Source of the DNA: Chelydra serpentina
Lineage: Eukaryota; Chordata; Testudines; Chelydridae
Assembly: GCA_037349315.1 (NCBI GenBank)
Contig: JBAIAC010000274.1
Span: 434,001 to 498,000 of the forward strand
Length of the DNA stretch: 64,000 nt
Direction: 5' to 3'
Shown here: piece after piece, positions 13,256-24,516 of the stretch
Layout: each line of letters opens with the position of its first letter
How positions within the stretch are numbered: the stretch's first letter is position 1
The notes under the pieces: generated by a model
Database searches by the model: none
What the model was told of the DNA's origin: nothing
The model's input: the letters and a program-made list of their open reading frames with translations, nothing else
Made by a program: the position numbers and the translations under genes

Positions 13256-13455
13256 TTTGGAACCGGGGCTAAACAACGAGGTGGATATTGGCAGATGACA
13301 CAAAATTCTGCAGATTAGTCGGCCTAGAGAAGACTTTGAAGAGGTTCAAAGGGATCTAATAAAGCCATGTGACTGGGCAGCACAATGGCAGATGAAAACC
13401 AGTGCTGACAAAGGCCGGGCCATACACATGGAAAGCAGTGAGATGAACGACTCCA
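13256..13455 (+). mobile_element. CR1 reverse-transcriptase fragment, decayed
   Basis: The DNA 'gcagatgacacaaaattctg' corresponds to the ADDTK region of a CR1 reverse transcriptase. 'tggcagatgaaaaccagtgc' and 'tgacaaaggc' match the downstream FN-DKC segment. It lies after, not before, the preceding CR1 tail, so it comes from a separate insertion. There is no long open frame. Confidence 0.65.
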
Positions 13456-14480
13456 CAATATCGCTGGTGTCAGAAACCAAAGCATGGATGGTTGGGCCCA
13501 GTGGTTTGGCAGTGACGTTGGGGCCTAGTGGTCAGAGTGGTGGAGGTCGAGCCGAGGGGAGCCAAAGGTTGGAGCCGGAGTCAGGAGTCAAGAGCAGGAT
13601 TGGAACAGGCTAGGAGTAGGGACAGGGCCGGATTAATGATTCCCGGCCAATGGGAGCTGGGGAGGCAGAGCCTACAGGCTAGAGCAGCACCTGGACAGAG
13701 GTTCCCGGTGTGGTGCTCATTGCGGTGACGAGGCTGGGCGGGGAGAGGAACGGCAGCAGGCGGAGCCACCTCACCCCACCCCACCCCAGCCGGAACGCAG
13801 CACGCAGGGGCTTTAGTGGCTGCAGCACGGGCCCCCCTTAGCCCTTCTCCTTTCATGAGTGCATCATTGCCCCACTACTGCCCCATCCCACACACTGGTA
13901 CAGTGCAGACCCCTGGAGCTGATCTCTGACATCTCTCTCACTATAATGAAGTTACTGCAGAGTCAGGACAACCCCACCTTTGGGCTCCATGGACGACATC
14001 TCACCCCACTGAATAGAGCCCTACATTCACATAGCTTCTCGCATGTGAGTCCCTCAGTCCACAGAGCCAGGCGGAGAGAGGAGAAATTCTCCCAGACTCC
14101 CTTTAACCATTGCCAGCCCACAGGGTAGCGGAGGTTGAGCGGGGAGGGTTGGGTGCTCTCTTTAAGAAAGATTCTTTCTTAAAGAGAGTTTTCAGCCTTG
14201 TCCCTGTGTCCTGGGCGCTGAGGGGTTCGCGGGCGGGAGGCGTTACTGGGAGGTGGAGGCGGGAGACAAGCATGGATGGGCTCTGGGGGTTTGCAGGGAA
14301 TCTGTGAGCAGGAAGGGGCAGGTCACACTCACACCTGGGAATGGATACTGGGCCGCGTGGCTGAGGGATGGGGGATACAAGGCCTCACCTCCCCCATGAC
14401 CCCCTCCCACCTTTGATGCAGATGAGGCTGTTCTGTCCCGTCTGGTGGCGCTGAGACTCCATAGAGAGAGAATTAAATGA
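13456..14480. other. No gene seen
   Basis: I see no coding or RNA feature. The local palindrome 'tctttaagaaagattctttcttaaaga' lies near 14159-14186 and could form a hairpin, but it lacks a typical context for a known RNA. Confidence 0.35.
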
Positions 14481-14489
14481 GTTCGCTCT

Positions 14490-14590
14490 ATAGCCTTAGC
14501 TAATAGGCAGTTGGCTTTTAGCTCCTGCTGTAGAGGCTCATGGACTAAGCTCCCAGCTTCGATCCTGCCCGCTGATGACCTGGGTCTATT
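14490..14590 (+). repeat. tRNA-derived repeat-like sequence
   Basis: Contains an A-box-like 'tagctcctgctgtagaggc' and a B-box-like 'gcttcgatcctgcc' at tRNA-like spacing. The cloverleaf is not recoverable, so this is more likely a decayed SINE head than a tRNA gene. Confidence 0.3.
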
Positions 14591-14699
14591 AGTGTTATAA
14601 GTGGGGGGTTGTGACGTTACTGGCATGAACTGGGACCGTATAGATCATTGCTGCAACCAAGGTCCTAGAGTTGCTCCTATTCATTTCACACCCAGAGTC

Positions 14700-14895
14700 C
14701 TGAATTTCATGGCTAATGAAAGCTAAGAGGTTTCTTCCCTGTGGGATTTGCTGAGGCTTCACCCCTGTGGATTCGCCGATGTCAAGCAAGCGTTGAGTTG
14801 TCACTGTCGCTTTCCCCACACTCAAGGCCCGTACAGGGTTTCTCTCCCTGGTGGGGTCTCCGGTGTGTAACACGGGCTGATCGTATCGTGAAACG
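14700..14895 (-). pseudogene. Decayed C2H2 zinc-finger cassette
   Basis: Minus-strand remnants of a finger array are visible: an HTG linker followed by a region resembling E-x-P-x-x-C, a 'CGES' core from 'gagtgtggggaaagcgac', and a second linker HRRIHRGEA. The frame shifts between pieces and several ligands are lost. It is a second zinc-finger relic, about 12 kb from the first, so the region once held more than one ZNF gene. Confidence 0.6.
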
Positions 14896-15119
14896 TGTCA
14901 TGAGGCCGGAGCGGGGCGGAAGTGGAAGCTGCGCCCTTGGGGGGAGGGGGGGCCGGGCTCTTGCAGGCGACATGTTCCCCCACAGCCCCGCGCGCCGGCC
15001 CCTCCCCCACAAGCCGTGTCCAGCCCCGCCCCCCGGGGGGGAGGGAAGGGCCCTGCTGGAGATTCCCCGCCCCTGTGCAGCCAGCACCACCCACTGATAC
15101 CCTGAGCTCCCCTCTGGTC

Positions 15120-15560
15120 TCTGATTGGCGCTCCCACATGCCTATCACATCTCTCCTGTTTCTGATTGGTGCCAAGAACTCTTCACCTCCCCCTATTGTA
15201 TTTGAGCTATCTCCCTCCAATCAGAGTGTTTAAATGTGCATTCCATGGCCGCTGATTGGCCCGTGCAGAAACCAAGTCTGGCTGTGATTGGAGGCCAGAC
15301 CCGGAGCTTCCCATCGTGTGCAAGGCTGCCCCACGTGGGGGAGAGTCCCGGGTCCCTGGCCACGCACCCAGGTCCCGCCCAGCCCCTGTGGGGTTGTTGC
15401 GGGTGGTGGGAAGCAGCCGCAGCGCAGCAGCGCCCCCTAGTGCTGCGGCCGGTGTGAGCTTCGCCCGGCTACTGGCCATGGGGGCCGGGGCTAATGCACA
15501 GTGTGGGGGGGCTGCAGCCCCACCAGCCCCCTGCCCACAGAGCATGAGCCCGGCCGGTCC
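15120..15560. promoter_or_regulatory. GC-rich region with five CCAAT boxes
   Basis: Within 170 bp there are five NF-Y-type CCAAT boxes: ATTGG at 15124, 15165, 15254 and 15287, and CCAAT at 15217, most as GATTGG or CCAATCAG. CpG-rich sequence follows to about 15490. This looks like a promoter, presumably once serving the neighbouring zinc-finger relic on the minus strand. There is no TATA box and no supported transcript. Confidence 0.45.
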
Positions 15561-15789
15561 CTCCCGCCCCGTGTCCTGTCTCCCCCCAGCGACCAGCGCC
15601 AGGTGCCCCGAGGGACTGAGCCGAGCAGGGAACCGTCCCAGGACCCGGCCTCTGTCGCCCGTTCCCAGCCTCTGGCCAACAGAGGCTGGGGCCCCTCCCT
15701 ACCCATCCCGGCCAAGAGCCGCTCCTGGTCCCACCCTCCAGGAACTGATCCAGTTCCCCTTGGACCCCGATTCCAGCCCAGCCCGGCGC

Positions 15790-16020
15790 TGCCCAGATAA
15801 GGGTCAGAGCAGTCAGGGGACAGGGGGTGGGGTCCCGGGGGGGTGGTTTGGGGTAGGGGTGTGGATAGGGGTCAGGGCAGTCAGGGAACAGGGGTTTGCA
15901 TAGGGGGTTGGGTCCCAGGGGGGTGGTTTGGGGTGGGGGTTTGGATAGGGGTCAGGGCAATCAGGGAACAGGGGAGTTGGATAGGCGGGATGGTCCCAGG
16001 GGGGCGGTTTGGGGTTGTGA
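15790..16020. repeat. G-rich 'gggtcagggcagtcagggga' repeat
   Basis: Imperfect tandem copies of a G-rich unit containing 'ggggtcagggcagtcaggg' and 'tcccaggggggtggtttgggg'. The same family recurs at 16735-16960, 38050-38480 and, on the other strand, 49200-49680. The G runs could form quadruplexes. Confidence 0.7.
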
Positions 16021-16734
16021 CAGCATGGGGGAGTTTCCTGTTTTCCTTGTTAACTATGGGGGGTTTCTTGGTTTCCTAGGGTTGCATGCAAAGGGGGTGG
16101 GACTCAGTTTCTGTGGGTGTTACGGGTTTAATGAGGTGATGGGAGAGGGAGTTTGTTGTTACAGGGGACTGGCGAGGGAACTGGGGACCCAGTTCTGGCC
16201 AGTGGGAGAACAATAGGATGCGAAGAGAGGAGCCAGGGGGTAGGGGTTTTTCCAGCCACGGGGGGGCCAGAGACAGAGAAGAGGCCCAGACAACCCTGTT
16301 TGCAGGGCTGTTTACCTGGAGAGAAGACAATGGACAGAGGTGGGGCTTGGGGCCAGTGATATCCACAGCCCAGCTGGGAAGCAGGGGGCTCTGGGCTGGA
16401 GAGAGGAAGCAGGCAGAGCCCACCGGGATACAGGAGAGAGCTGGATGTGCTGGGCTGAGGGAGGCCAGGCCTGAGGCCCTGAGAGTTCCTGGGCTAGAGA
16501 ACAGGGTTGCATCGTCCCCTTCGGGGGTGGAGGCCCGGGGGTCCAGAGTGCGTGGACTCCCTGAGGGGCCCACGGTGAGAGACAGGTGTGCTAAGGCTCA
16601 GAGAGGTGTGGATCCAGGAGGTGGAGGGGCTGGACCCCGAGAGAGAGTGGACCCCCGAGAAGGGCTGTCTCACTGAAAGGGGCACCCCGCCACGGACTGC
16701 ACGGCGCAAGAGAGGGCACGACCTGTGAGTCTGT

Positions 16735-16990
16735 GACGGGGGTGGGTTGTGGATAGGGGTCAGGGGACAAGGAGCTAAGGCAATTCCATAGGGGGTTGGG
16801 TCCCGGAGGGCGGTTTGGGGTGGGGGTCAGGGCAGTCGGGAGATAGGGAGCAGGGGGAGTTGGATTGGGGGTGCGGTCCCAGGGGGCAGTTAGGTGGAGG
16901 GGGCGGTCAAGGGACCAGGGGGGGTTGGATGGGTAGGAGGTTCTGAGCGGGGAGTCAGGGGGCGGGAAGTGGGAGGGGGTGAATAGGGGC
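16735..16990. repeat. G-rich repeat, second local block
   Basis: Same repeat family as 15790-16020, with 'ggggtcaggggacaaggag' and 'gggttggatgggtaggagg'. Between the two blocks (16020-16735) I see no gene. Confidence 0.65.
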
Positions 16991-17373
16991 CAGGGGGCCA
17001 GGCTGTTTGGGGAGGCACAGCTTTCCCTACCTGGCCCTCCATACAGTTTCACAACCCCGATGTGACCCTCGGGCCAAAAACTTTGCCCACCCTGTGGCTA
17101 GAGGCACCCTCCCTGCCCATCCTGGCTCATAGAGCTCTTCTCCATGAATGTATCTAGTTCCCCTGTGAACCCTATTCTAATCCAGCCCGGCGCTGCCCCA
17201 GATCGGCACGTCGCTGGCGCGGGTGAGGGGGACTCTCCGGACACCGGGCGTCTCGGCTCGGCTTGCAGGGGAAGGAGCCCAGTCACCTGTCTCTGCTGCC
17301 ACTGGCCCCATGGCTCTGCGTTCAGCCAGGCCTGGCTAACGGTGCTGAAGATGGAGCTTTGTTTTGTTTAGAT

Positions 17374-17956
17374 CAGCGGTTCTCAGCCGGGGGTCCGGGG
17401 CCGTGAGCCCTTTCAGGGGCACCAGGGAGCCCCGCGGCTGAAACCTGGTGCAGCGACCCCAGCGCTGAAGCCAGGTGCGGCGCGGGGCTGAAGTCGGCAA
17501 CCCTCCCCTCCCCCCCGAGCCCGGAGCAGCAGGGAGGCTGAAGTCGGGAGCCCCAATGCCTCGGCCCCTGAAGCGGGAGTTGCCCTGAGAGCCCCCCTGG
17601 CACTACACAGCCCCTAGCTACCCCCTCCCTGCACCCTGAGCAGTTTTCAAACTTTTTGAACCGAGTCCCCCCCATTTGAGTTATATTTTGGTTGCATCCC
17701 CCCCACTACCCAGACAGGTGGGGGCCTCCTGAGTGAGTCGAGGGTGGAGGTGGCTCACCATCCCTGGACCCTGCTGTGCGGAGCTGGCTTGAGCCCCACC
17801 AGCCGTTGCCCCCGCCCCCAAATAGAAGTAAAACTATGCCTATGCCCAAGGGTGTCTGCCCAGCCCGGAGCCAACACCCGCCCACCCTGCCGGGCCCTGG
17901 TGTTTTTATAGGATGTTGACGGGGGCCTCAGCAAGAAAAAGGTTGAGAACCTCGGC
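17374..17956. mobile_element. hAT-type non-autonomous DNA transposon
   Basis: The left end CAGCGGTTCTCAGCC and right end GGTTGAGAACCTCGG are inverted repeats of the hAT (Charlie-like) type. Flanking octamers gtttagat and ctttaggc look like an eroded 8-bp target-site duplication. No transposase is encoded. Confidence 0.75.
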
Positions 17957-17959
17957 TTT

Positions 17960-18590
17960 AGGCAGCCTCTGGTTATGAAGTTGTCACTTTCCCAAATCTA
18001 ACAGTCTGTTTGAAGTTAGATAGAATAGACCCCAGTAGGGGAACGTCTCTTTGCTGTATCCAGGGAGTGGGAGCTCACTTATTTCATCCTGGATCATTTT
18101 GAGATCAGCTTTTGGTGTGAGCTGTTTTTCTCTGTCAGGGGACTTCAGACTGGTATCCCCTATGACCTCCTGAGCTCAGCCCATGATCGAGGCCTACAGA
18201 CAGCGTGCAGTGAGCCGGCGCAGGGACAGGCTGTATGTGGCCATGTGTCTGTGGGGGTCCAGCCAGGCCAAGGGAGGGCTGCTGACTGAACGCTGTGCCA
18301 GGGAGTTGGTGTGAGTCCGGGTGGGGATCCTGAGCTGGGGCTGCTCCTGGATACGTTGGGTTAGATAAAAGTCATGTTCTCTTCTGAAATGTGTTGCTTA
18401 TTCTTATTACTAACTCTTCTCCCTGCGACACACGTCCTGCAGGGACCATTGGTCTTTGTGCCAAGGCGTGTGGCTGGGATCCAGGGCTCGGGACCCCTTC
18501 CCTAACTATAAGCATCCCCCCAACTGACCGTCTGTTCCACTTTAGACCCCAGATCCCTCACTTTGCCTGGCTGGTGCCATACCCACAAGC
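17960..18590. other. No gene seen
   Basis: No convincing ORF, tRNA or named repeat. Sequence composition is ordinary. Confidence 0.35.
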
Positions 18591-18597
18591 CAGAGAT

Positions 18598-18670
18598 GGG
18601 ACAGTACCTCAAGTGGTAGAGCATGTGCTTTGCATGTAAGAGGTAGCAGGATTGATGCTCACATTCTCCA
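18598..18670 (+). pseudogene. tRNA-Ala (TGC) pseudogene
   Basis: The centre matches tRNA-Ala: 'gtggtagagcatgtgctttg' then 'catgtaagagg', with loop TTTGCAT giving anticodon TGC. The acceptor halves GGGACAG and ATTCTCC do not pair well, and the B box GGATTGATGCT is degraded. Confidence 0.6.
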
Positions 18671-18787
18671 ACCACTGAGCTGTTGTTTCTTCTCACTTCC
18701 TTGTGGCCTGCCTGCCTCTTTTTTCTCCTGTATTAGTGCCCTGTTATTAGCAGTAGGCAAAAGAGCAAAAGCCATCTCTCTCTGTGC

Positions 18788-19195
18788 CTTAGGGTATGTC
18801 TACACTGCACAGTTGTCGACAAATATTTTGTCTTTTGTAGGTACTTAAAAAAGCCCCCCAGTGGAAGACAGATGTTTTGCCGACACAAGCATTTGTATCG
18901 ACACAATGAATCTATTTCCCTTAAGTTAACGATCCTCATTCACACCTGTGTGACCATCTTGTTTATCACTTCAAAGGTTTTTCTTCCCCTGCTGTTATGG
19001 TTCCTCTCAATTCATTAGCCTCTTAAGGTTGGTCTATGCACCTCCACCTTATCATGTTTCTCTGACTGTATAAATATCTGTCTACTGTATGTTTCATTCC
19101 ATGCATCTGATGAAGTGGGTACTAACCCACGAAAGCTTATGCTGAAATAAATTTGTTAGTCTCTAAGGTGCTACAAGTTTTTCTTTCTTATTTTC
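18788..19195. repeat. Interspersed repeats: MITE end and amniote core repeat
   Basis: At 18790 'agggtatgtctacactgcac' resembles the terminus of turtle MITEs, compare 23664. At 19105-19190 lies a widespread amniote repeat whose core is 'gaagtgggt...acccacgaaagcttatgct...tttgttagtct'. The same core recurs at 31960-32090 and its 3' part at 47105-47185. I do not name its family. Confidence 0.5.
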
Positions 19196-19846
19196 GTTTT
19201 AATGAATGTTGTGTGACACATCACCTCCATATGGGTGCACATAAAATTCCTTCTGCGTATATGTGGACAAAATGAGAGGGACACTGCTTCAGACATGCAG
19301 GATTCATGTGCTGCACAGAACTTGTCTCTGCAGAAATAGATGCTGCTGGAAATCTGCTGCAGCTTTACCGTTAGCCACCAGTGGCTGCTGTTGCATCAGA
19401 ACAGAGCCGCCATTCTCAAGTCACGTGGTTTCAGCTGCTGATAGGGAAGAGAAGAGGCTGGGTCCCAACAGTTCCCCGGCCTTTCAGGCCAGGTCAGGAG
19501 CCATAGGATACGGGAGTTTGACATTGTGGGGCACATGAGGCTGTTGGGGGTCACAGACTGGGGTTCAAAAGAGCTAGTGGAGGGGACACGTTAGGCTGTA
19601 GATATTCAGGCCTGTCTGCAAAGCCCTAGACTTTAAGAATTTGGTGTATTCTCATCACTTAGCTCGTTATAGAGGTATAAAATAAAGACGCAAAATCACC
19701 GTCTGCCTGCTTATAGGCCTCCTCTCCCCAGGATAATCAGAGACCTTGTTCTTAGGCTGAGGCCTTTGGCTAAAGAGCAGGGCCGGCCATCAGCTGGGAA
19801 GCCTACGGTCACATTCCAAACCCCCTCTCCCCCTCTGCGACCGAAT

Positions 19847-20404
19847 ACGTCCATCTACCCACCTGCCCTGCCTCTCTCCTCCCACTCCCTGAACCCCTGC
19901 CCCTCCCCCTTCCCTCCACCAATACGTCCATCTACCCACCTGCCCTGCCTCTCTCCTCCCCCTCCCTGACCCCCTGCCCCCTGCCCCTCCCCCTTCCCTC
20001 CCCGAATACGTCCATCTACCCACCTGCCCTGCCTCTCTCCTCCCACTCCCTGACACCCTCCCCCCTGCCCCTCCCCCAATACGTCCATCTACCCACCTGC
20101 CCTGCCTCTCTCCTCCCCCTCCCTGCCCCCCTGCCCCTGCCCCTCCCCCTTCCCTCTCCCAATACATCCATCTACCCACCTGCCCTGCCTCTCTCCTCCA
20201 CCTCCCTGACCCCCTGCCCCCTGCCCCTCCCCCTTCCCTCTCCCAATACATCCATCTACCGACCTGCCCTGCCTCTCTCCTCCCCCTCCCTGTCCCCCTG
20301 CCCCTCCCCCTTCCCTCCCCCCAATACGTCCATCTACCCACCTGCCCTGCCTCTCTCCTCCCCCTCCCTGACCCCCTGCCCCTCCCCCTTCCCTCCCCCA
20401 ATAG
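19847..20404. repeat. Pyrimidine-rich minisatellite, roughly 70-85 bp period
   Basis: Seven copies of a unit beginning 'aatacgtccatctacccacc', then 'tgccctgcctctctcctcc', then a C/T-rich spacer of varying length. The array ends exactly where CR1 sequence begins. Spurious Gly/Arg-rich ORFs arise on the opposite strand. Confidence 0.9.
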
Positions 20405-21755
20405 GTCCCTAGAAAAATCATGGAACAGGTCCTCAAGGAATCAATTCTGAACCACTTAAAGGAGAGGAAAGTGATCAGGAACAGTCAGCATGGATTCACC
20501 AAGGGCAAGTCATGCCTGACTAACCTAATTGCCTTCTATGATGAGATAACTGACTCTGTGGATGAGGGGAAAGCAGTGGATGTGCTATTTCTTGACTTTA
20601 GCAAAGCTTTTGATACAGTCTCGCACAGCGTTCTTGCCAGCAAGTTAAAGAAGTATGGGCTGGATGAATGGACGGTAAGGTGGATAGAAAACTGGCTGGA
20701 TGGTCGTGCTCAACGGGTAGTGATCAATGGCTCCATGTCTAGTTGGCAGCCGGTATCAAGTGGAGTGCCCCAAGGGTCGGTGCTGGGGCCGGTTTTGTTC
20801 AATATCTTCATCAACGACCTGGAGGATGGTGTGGACTGCACCCTTAGCAAGTTTGCAGATGACACTAAACTGGGAGGAGTGGTTGAGACGCTGGAGGGTA
20901 GGGATAGGATACAGAGGGACCTAGACAAATTAGAGGATTGGGCCAAAAGAAATCTGATGAGGTTCAACAAGGACAAGTGCAGAGTCCTGCACTTAGGACG
21001 GAAGAATCCCATGCACTGCTACAGACTAGGGACCGAATGGCTGGGCAGCAGTTCTGCAGAAAAGGACCTAGGGGTTACAGTGGACGAAAAGCTGAATATG
21101 AGTCAACAGTGTGCCCTTGTTGCCAAGAAGGCTAACGGCATTTTGGGCTGTATAAGTAGGGGCATTTCCAGCAGATCGAGGGACGTGATTATTCCCCTCT
21201 ATTCGGCACTGGTGAGGCCTCATTTGGAGTACTGTGTCCAGTTTTGGGCCCCACACTACAAGAAGGATGTGGATAAATTGGAAAGAGTCCAACGGAGGGC
21301 AACAAAAATGATTAGGGGGCTGGAGCACATGACGTATGAGGAGAGGCTGAGGGAACTGAGATTGTTTAGCCTGCAGAAGAGAAGAGTGAGGGGGGATTTG
21401 ATAGCTGCTTTCAACTACCTAAAAGGGGGTTCCAAAGAGGCTGGATCTAGACTGTTCTCAGTGGTAGAAGATGACAGAACAAGGAGTAATGGTCTCAAGT
21501 TGCAGAGGAGGAGGTTTAGGTTGGATATTAGGAAAAACTTTTTCACTAGTAGGGTGGTGAAGCACTGGAATGGGTTACCTAGGGAGGTGGTGGAATCTCC
21601 TTCCTTAGAGGTTTTTAAGGTCAGGCTTGACAAAGCCCTGGCTGGGATGATCTAGTTGGGGTTGGTCCTGCTTTCAGCAGGGGGTTGGACTAGATGACCT
21701 CCTGAGGTCCCTTCCAACCCTGAGATTCTATGATTCTATGATTCTATGATTTACT
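20405..21755 (+). mobile_element. CR1 LINE, 5'-truncated, with open RT frame
   Basis: An open frame of 411 codons (20420-21655) covers most of the reverse transcriptase. Motifs in order: [39 protein letters not shown] (the catalytic DD box), [20 protein letters not shown] and the C-terminal [12 protein letters not shown]. The tail 'ttggactagatgacctcctg' and ATTCTATG repeats end it. The endonuclease and the first part of the RT are missing, so it cannot mobilise itself. About a dozen base differences separate it from the element at 44050-45905. Its 5' truncation point abuts the minisatellite. Confidence 0.95.
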
Positions 21756-21759
21756 GCAT

Positions 21760-22046
21760 ATGATTATCCCATTTGTATGCATGGATCATTTTTGTCGATG
21801 AAATTAGGAATCTTGACCTGTGTGTCTGTTTCATATTTGCTGCTTTGGGTGACTCCCACTGCTCACACTTCTGGGACTACAAGGGCTTGATGGCCCATCT
21901 GCAAGAGACAATGGACTGTGAAAGAACTTAGTCTTCCTGGGAACTTGTGGGTCAGCCTGTGAAGAATGGCTCCATGGGGCCCTATAGAGTCAGCTGACCT
22001 GGTCACCTGATACTAAGGCCTTGTCTACCCTAGCACTTTACAGCTG
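21760..22046. other. No gene seen
   Basis: Ordinary sequence; 'aaggccttgtctaccctagc' at 22016 resembles a MITE terminus. Confidence 0.35.
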
Positions 22047-22380
22047 TCAGGGTTCCCTCCCCACTCTGAACTCTAGGGTACAGATGTGGGGACCCGCATG
22101 AAAGCCCCCTAAGCTTATTTTTACCAGTTTATGTTAAAAACTTCCCCACGGCACAAATCCTTTGTCCTTGGATGGTACGCTGCCATCACCAAGTGATTTA
22201 ACAAAGAACCAGGGGAAAGGACCACTTGGAGTTCCTCTTTCCCCAAAATATCCCCCCAAGCCCTTATACCCCCTTTTCTGGGGAGGCTTGAGAATAATAG
22301 CCTAAACAATTGGTTACAAAGTGATCAAAGACCCAATCCCCTGTGTCTTAGAACAATAGAAAAATCCGCTGCAACTTTCT
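22047..22380 (+). mobile_element. LTR-like repeat beginning TGTCAGGGTTCC
   Basis: Starts 'tgtcagggttccctcccc' and continues 'taagcttatttttaccagtt' and 'gtacgctgccatcaccaag'. An inverted relative occurs at 28204-28375 and at 60383-60571, each ending 'aaccctgaca'. The TGTCAG start is LTR-like, but I could not define the 3' end or a target duplication. Confidence 0.45.
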
Positions 22381-23215
22381 GTGCTCAGGGGTGTGAAAAA
22401 ACACACCACCACCCCCGCATGCAGCAAGTTACAGCCAGGGCCAGCTCCAGGCACCAGCCGACCAAGCACATGCTTGGGGCAGCAACTTCTAAGGGGCGGC
22501 CAATCTTGGGGCGGCGGGGCAGCGCTTGGGTTTTTTTTGTTTTGCTTGGTTTCGGCGGGGTGACGCTCGGGTGGGGGGGGTTGGTTTTTTGTGTTTGTTT
22601 TGGCGGGGTGGCGCTGGGGGCGTAGTTTCGGCAGGGCCGTGCTCAGGGGAATTTAAACCACTTTAGTTACACTGGTACAACTCCCCGGATTGACGCTCCT
22701 ATTCTGGAATAAGTGCGTCTCCAGTGTAACTGAAGCCATTGAATTATCCCCGTATCACAGTTCCAGTACAGCTGGTGAAACGTCCAACAAGCAGTACATT
22801 TCTCTATTTTATATCATTGATGTCCTCAGTATAAAGCTCCCTTCCCCAAAAGAGACCAAAAGGAGCATATCTCAAATGCGGGGATTTTTCTGCAGCCAGG
22901 ACAGCCTCCTGGGCAGAGATGCAGGTGGAGGGAAAGCAGCAGCCCCTCCCTGCAGCGTCCAGCTGTTGCTCCTGGATGCACTGTCGTGGTGTTTGCTGGC
23001 GCTACCGGGCAGCACATCTGCAGGCATGTGGGGCTGGGGTGTGTTCCTGATGGGTAGGACCCTTCATCTGCGCAGGCAGCTGGTGAGTTCCCAGCTCACC
23101 TACCAGGGGGCTGAGAGGCTCTGGGGGGAGACTTTGGGTTTCAGCTTGCCGGGGTTCCAGGAGTACAGAGATTGAATTAACCAAAAACAACTGACGTCTG
23201 GCTTTCTGCCGGGTG
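22381..23215. other. No gene seen; GC-rich repeat fragments
   Basis: 22435-22645 contains 'ccagggccagctccaggcac' followed by G-rich and T-rich stretches, resembling a common turtle interspersed repeat I cannot name. The remainder shows no gene. Confidence 0.35.
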
Positions 23216-23498
23216 TCATGATGTTCAGATTGGCAGGAATTCTCACTGTTCAGCCATGGACACAGGCAGGGGCACCCACCGGCAACTCCCCGCCCGCCCC
23301 GGGCCCGCGGCAAACTTACCAGGCCCCCGACGCCGGGTGACAGCACCCACGGGCGGGGCCGGAAGTCAGCCCCTGTGGACACAGGTGCACAACTGCACAG
23401 CAGTGAGTGTGCTGGGGAAGCTGGTCTGGGCAAACAACGGGAAGTGAGAACTCACTGAGTACAGAACTATAATGCAGTGAGAGAGACTGAACAGCCAA

Positions 23499-23580
23499 GT
23501 AGTTGTGGCCGAGTGGTTAAGGTGCTGGACTAGAGCTATTTCGGGATCTCCCTGTGCAGGATTGAATCCTGTTGACTATG
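23499..23580 (+). pseudogene. tRNA-Ser (AGA) pseudogene
   Basis: The 82-nt length, A box TGGCCGAGTGG and loop CTAGAGC (anticodon AGA) identify it. The anticodon stem CTGGA versus TATTT no longer pairs, the B box is GGATTGAATCC, and the acceptor 3' side TGACTAT mismatches GTAGTTG. Its left flank (23218-23460) matches the Ser unit flank at 32490-32620, with an extra GC-rich segment of about 120 bp near 23270-23390. Confidence 0.75.
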
Positions 23581-23663
23581 GAAGTGTGAGAGTGATCTCA
23601 TGCCTGCAATTTCAGTGCCTGAGCATTCACAGTGCCAACAGGAGCCAGATCTGGGCTCACGCT

Positions 23664-23926
23664 TAGGGCTTGTCTCTACTTACTGGGGGATTGATGTGGG
23701 GTGATCAATCCACCGTGGGGCTGATTTAGTGGGTCAAGTGCAGACCTGCTAAATTGACCACCTGATCGCGCTCCTCTTCTCCACCAAAACAAGGAGCATA
23801 AGGTAAGTCATAGGAAACTCTCCTGTCGACCTGAGAAGGCCATAAGTTGACCGAAGCTATGTTATTCACATAGCTGGAGCTGTGTAATTTAGGTCACTTT
23901 AGCCCCATAGTGTACACCTGCCCTTA
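23664..23926. mobile_element. Non-autonomous DNA transposon (MITE)
   Basis: The ends form imperfect inverted repeats, TAGGGCTTGTCTCTACTTA at the left and, reversed, TAAGGGCAGGTGTACACTA from the right. Internal sequence is non-coding. A possible second, related element continues to about 24130 ('ctctctacacttactgtagc'). Confidence 0.55.
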
Positions 23927-24254
23927 GGCTCTCTACACTTACTGTAGCACTTTGCAGCAGACAGTCACTGCGGCGACGGGAGGTGTTTCCCATCACTGGA
24001 GTAGTCAGGTTGACAGAAGAATTCTTCCACCCATCTAGCGCTATCTACACCAGGGCTTCGCTCAGGTGAACTGCATTGGTTAGGAGGGTGGATTTTTCAC
24101 CCCCAGAGAGAGGTAGCTATGCAGTTAAGTGTCCAGAGTTCATCAGCCCAGCTCCCCTCCCAGCCCCAGAGTGGGCTGCATGGCCCCAGTCACCCCATAA
24201 CCAGAGCACGGGGAGGTCAGGTTACAGGGCCCTGAAATAGCACGAGATTGTCAC

Positions 24255-24328
24255 CGTCCCTGGGTGGGCTCGAACCACCATCCTCTCGGTTAACAGCCGA
24301 ACGCGCTGACCCATTGCGCCACAGAGAT
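24255..24328 (-). tRNA. tRNA-Asn (GTT)
   Basis: A 74-nt cloverleaf with A box TGGCGCAATGGGT, anticodon arm TTCGG-CTGTTAA-CCGAG (anticodon GTT), and perfect T arm GGTGG-TTCGAGC-CCACC with discriminator G. The acceptor ATCTCTG/CAGGGAC pairs apart from a terminal A-C. It closely matches vertebrate tRNA-Asn. No TTTT run lies within about 40 nt downstream, so termination may rely on weaker T3 runs. Confidence 0.88.
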
Positions 24329-24445
24329 ACAAGTCTGTTGTTACCCAGGCTGCTGCCTCCCAGCCGGTGCATCTGCCTGCCAGCGCTAGAGCTCACACGG
24401 TCCGGATGCTGGAGGCCGGGTACTGGATACGGCAGGTGAAGAGGC

Positions 24446-24516
24446 AGCAGAGTGCCGCAGGGGCAGCGTGCCGGCCTATAAGTCAGAGGTCGCTGGATTA
24501 AAACCATCCTCTGCTA
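24446..24516 (+). pseudogene. Initiator tRNA-Met-derived pseudogene
   Basis: It matches the intact initiator at 39506-39577, including shared flanks ('gatgctggagg' upstream and a T5 run downstream). One base is lost in the anticodon arm, which reads GCCGGCCTATAAGTCAG instead of GCTGGGCCCATAACCCAG, so the CAT anticodon and the diagnostic GGG/CCC stem are gone. The B box GGATTAAAACC is also altered. Confidence 0.8.

Noticed and set aside
18600..18700. A-box-like 'acagctcagtggttgg' on the minus strand overlapping the Ala relic
   Set aside because: No B box or acceptor pairing at suitable distance; it is a chance match beside the plus-strand pseudogene.
19790..20436. Gly/Arg-rich ORFs on the minus strand, resembling RGG proteins
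   Set aside because: Reverse translation of the C/T-rich minisatellite.
20420..21655. 411-codon ORF as a host gene
   Set aside because: It is CR1 reverse transcriptase, lacking its N-terminal part and endonuclease; no host gene context.
24446..24516. Functional initiator tRNA-Met
   Set aside because: One base is missing in the anticodon arm and the CAT anticodon is lost; the real initiator is at 39506.
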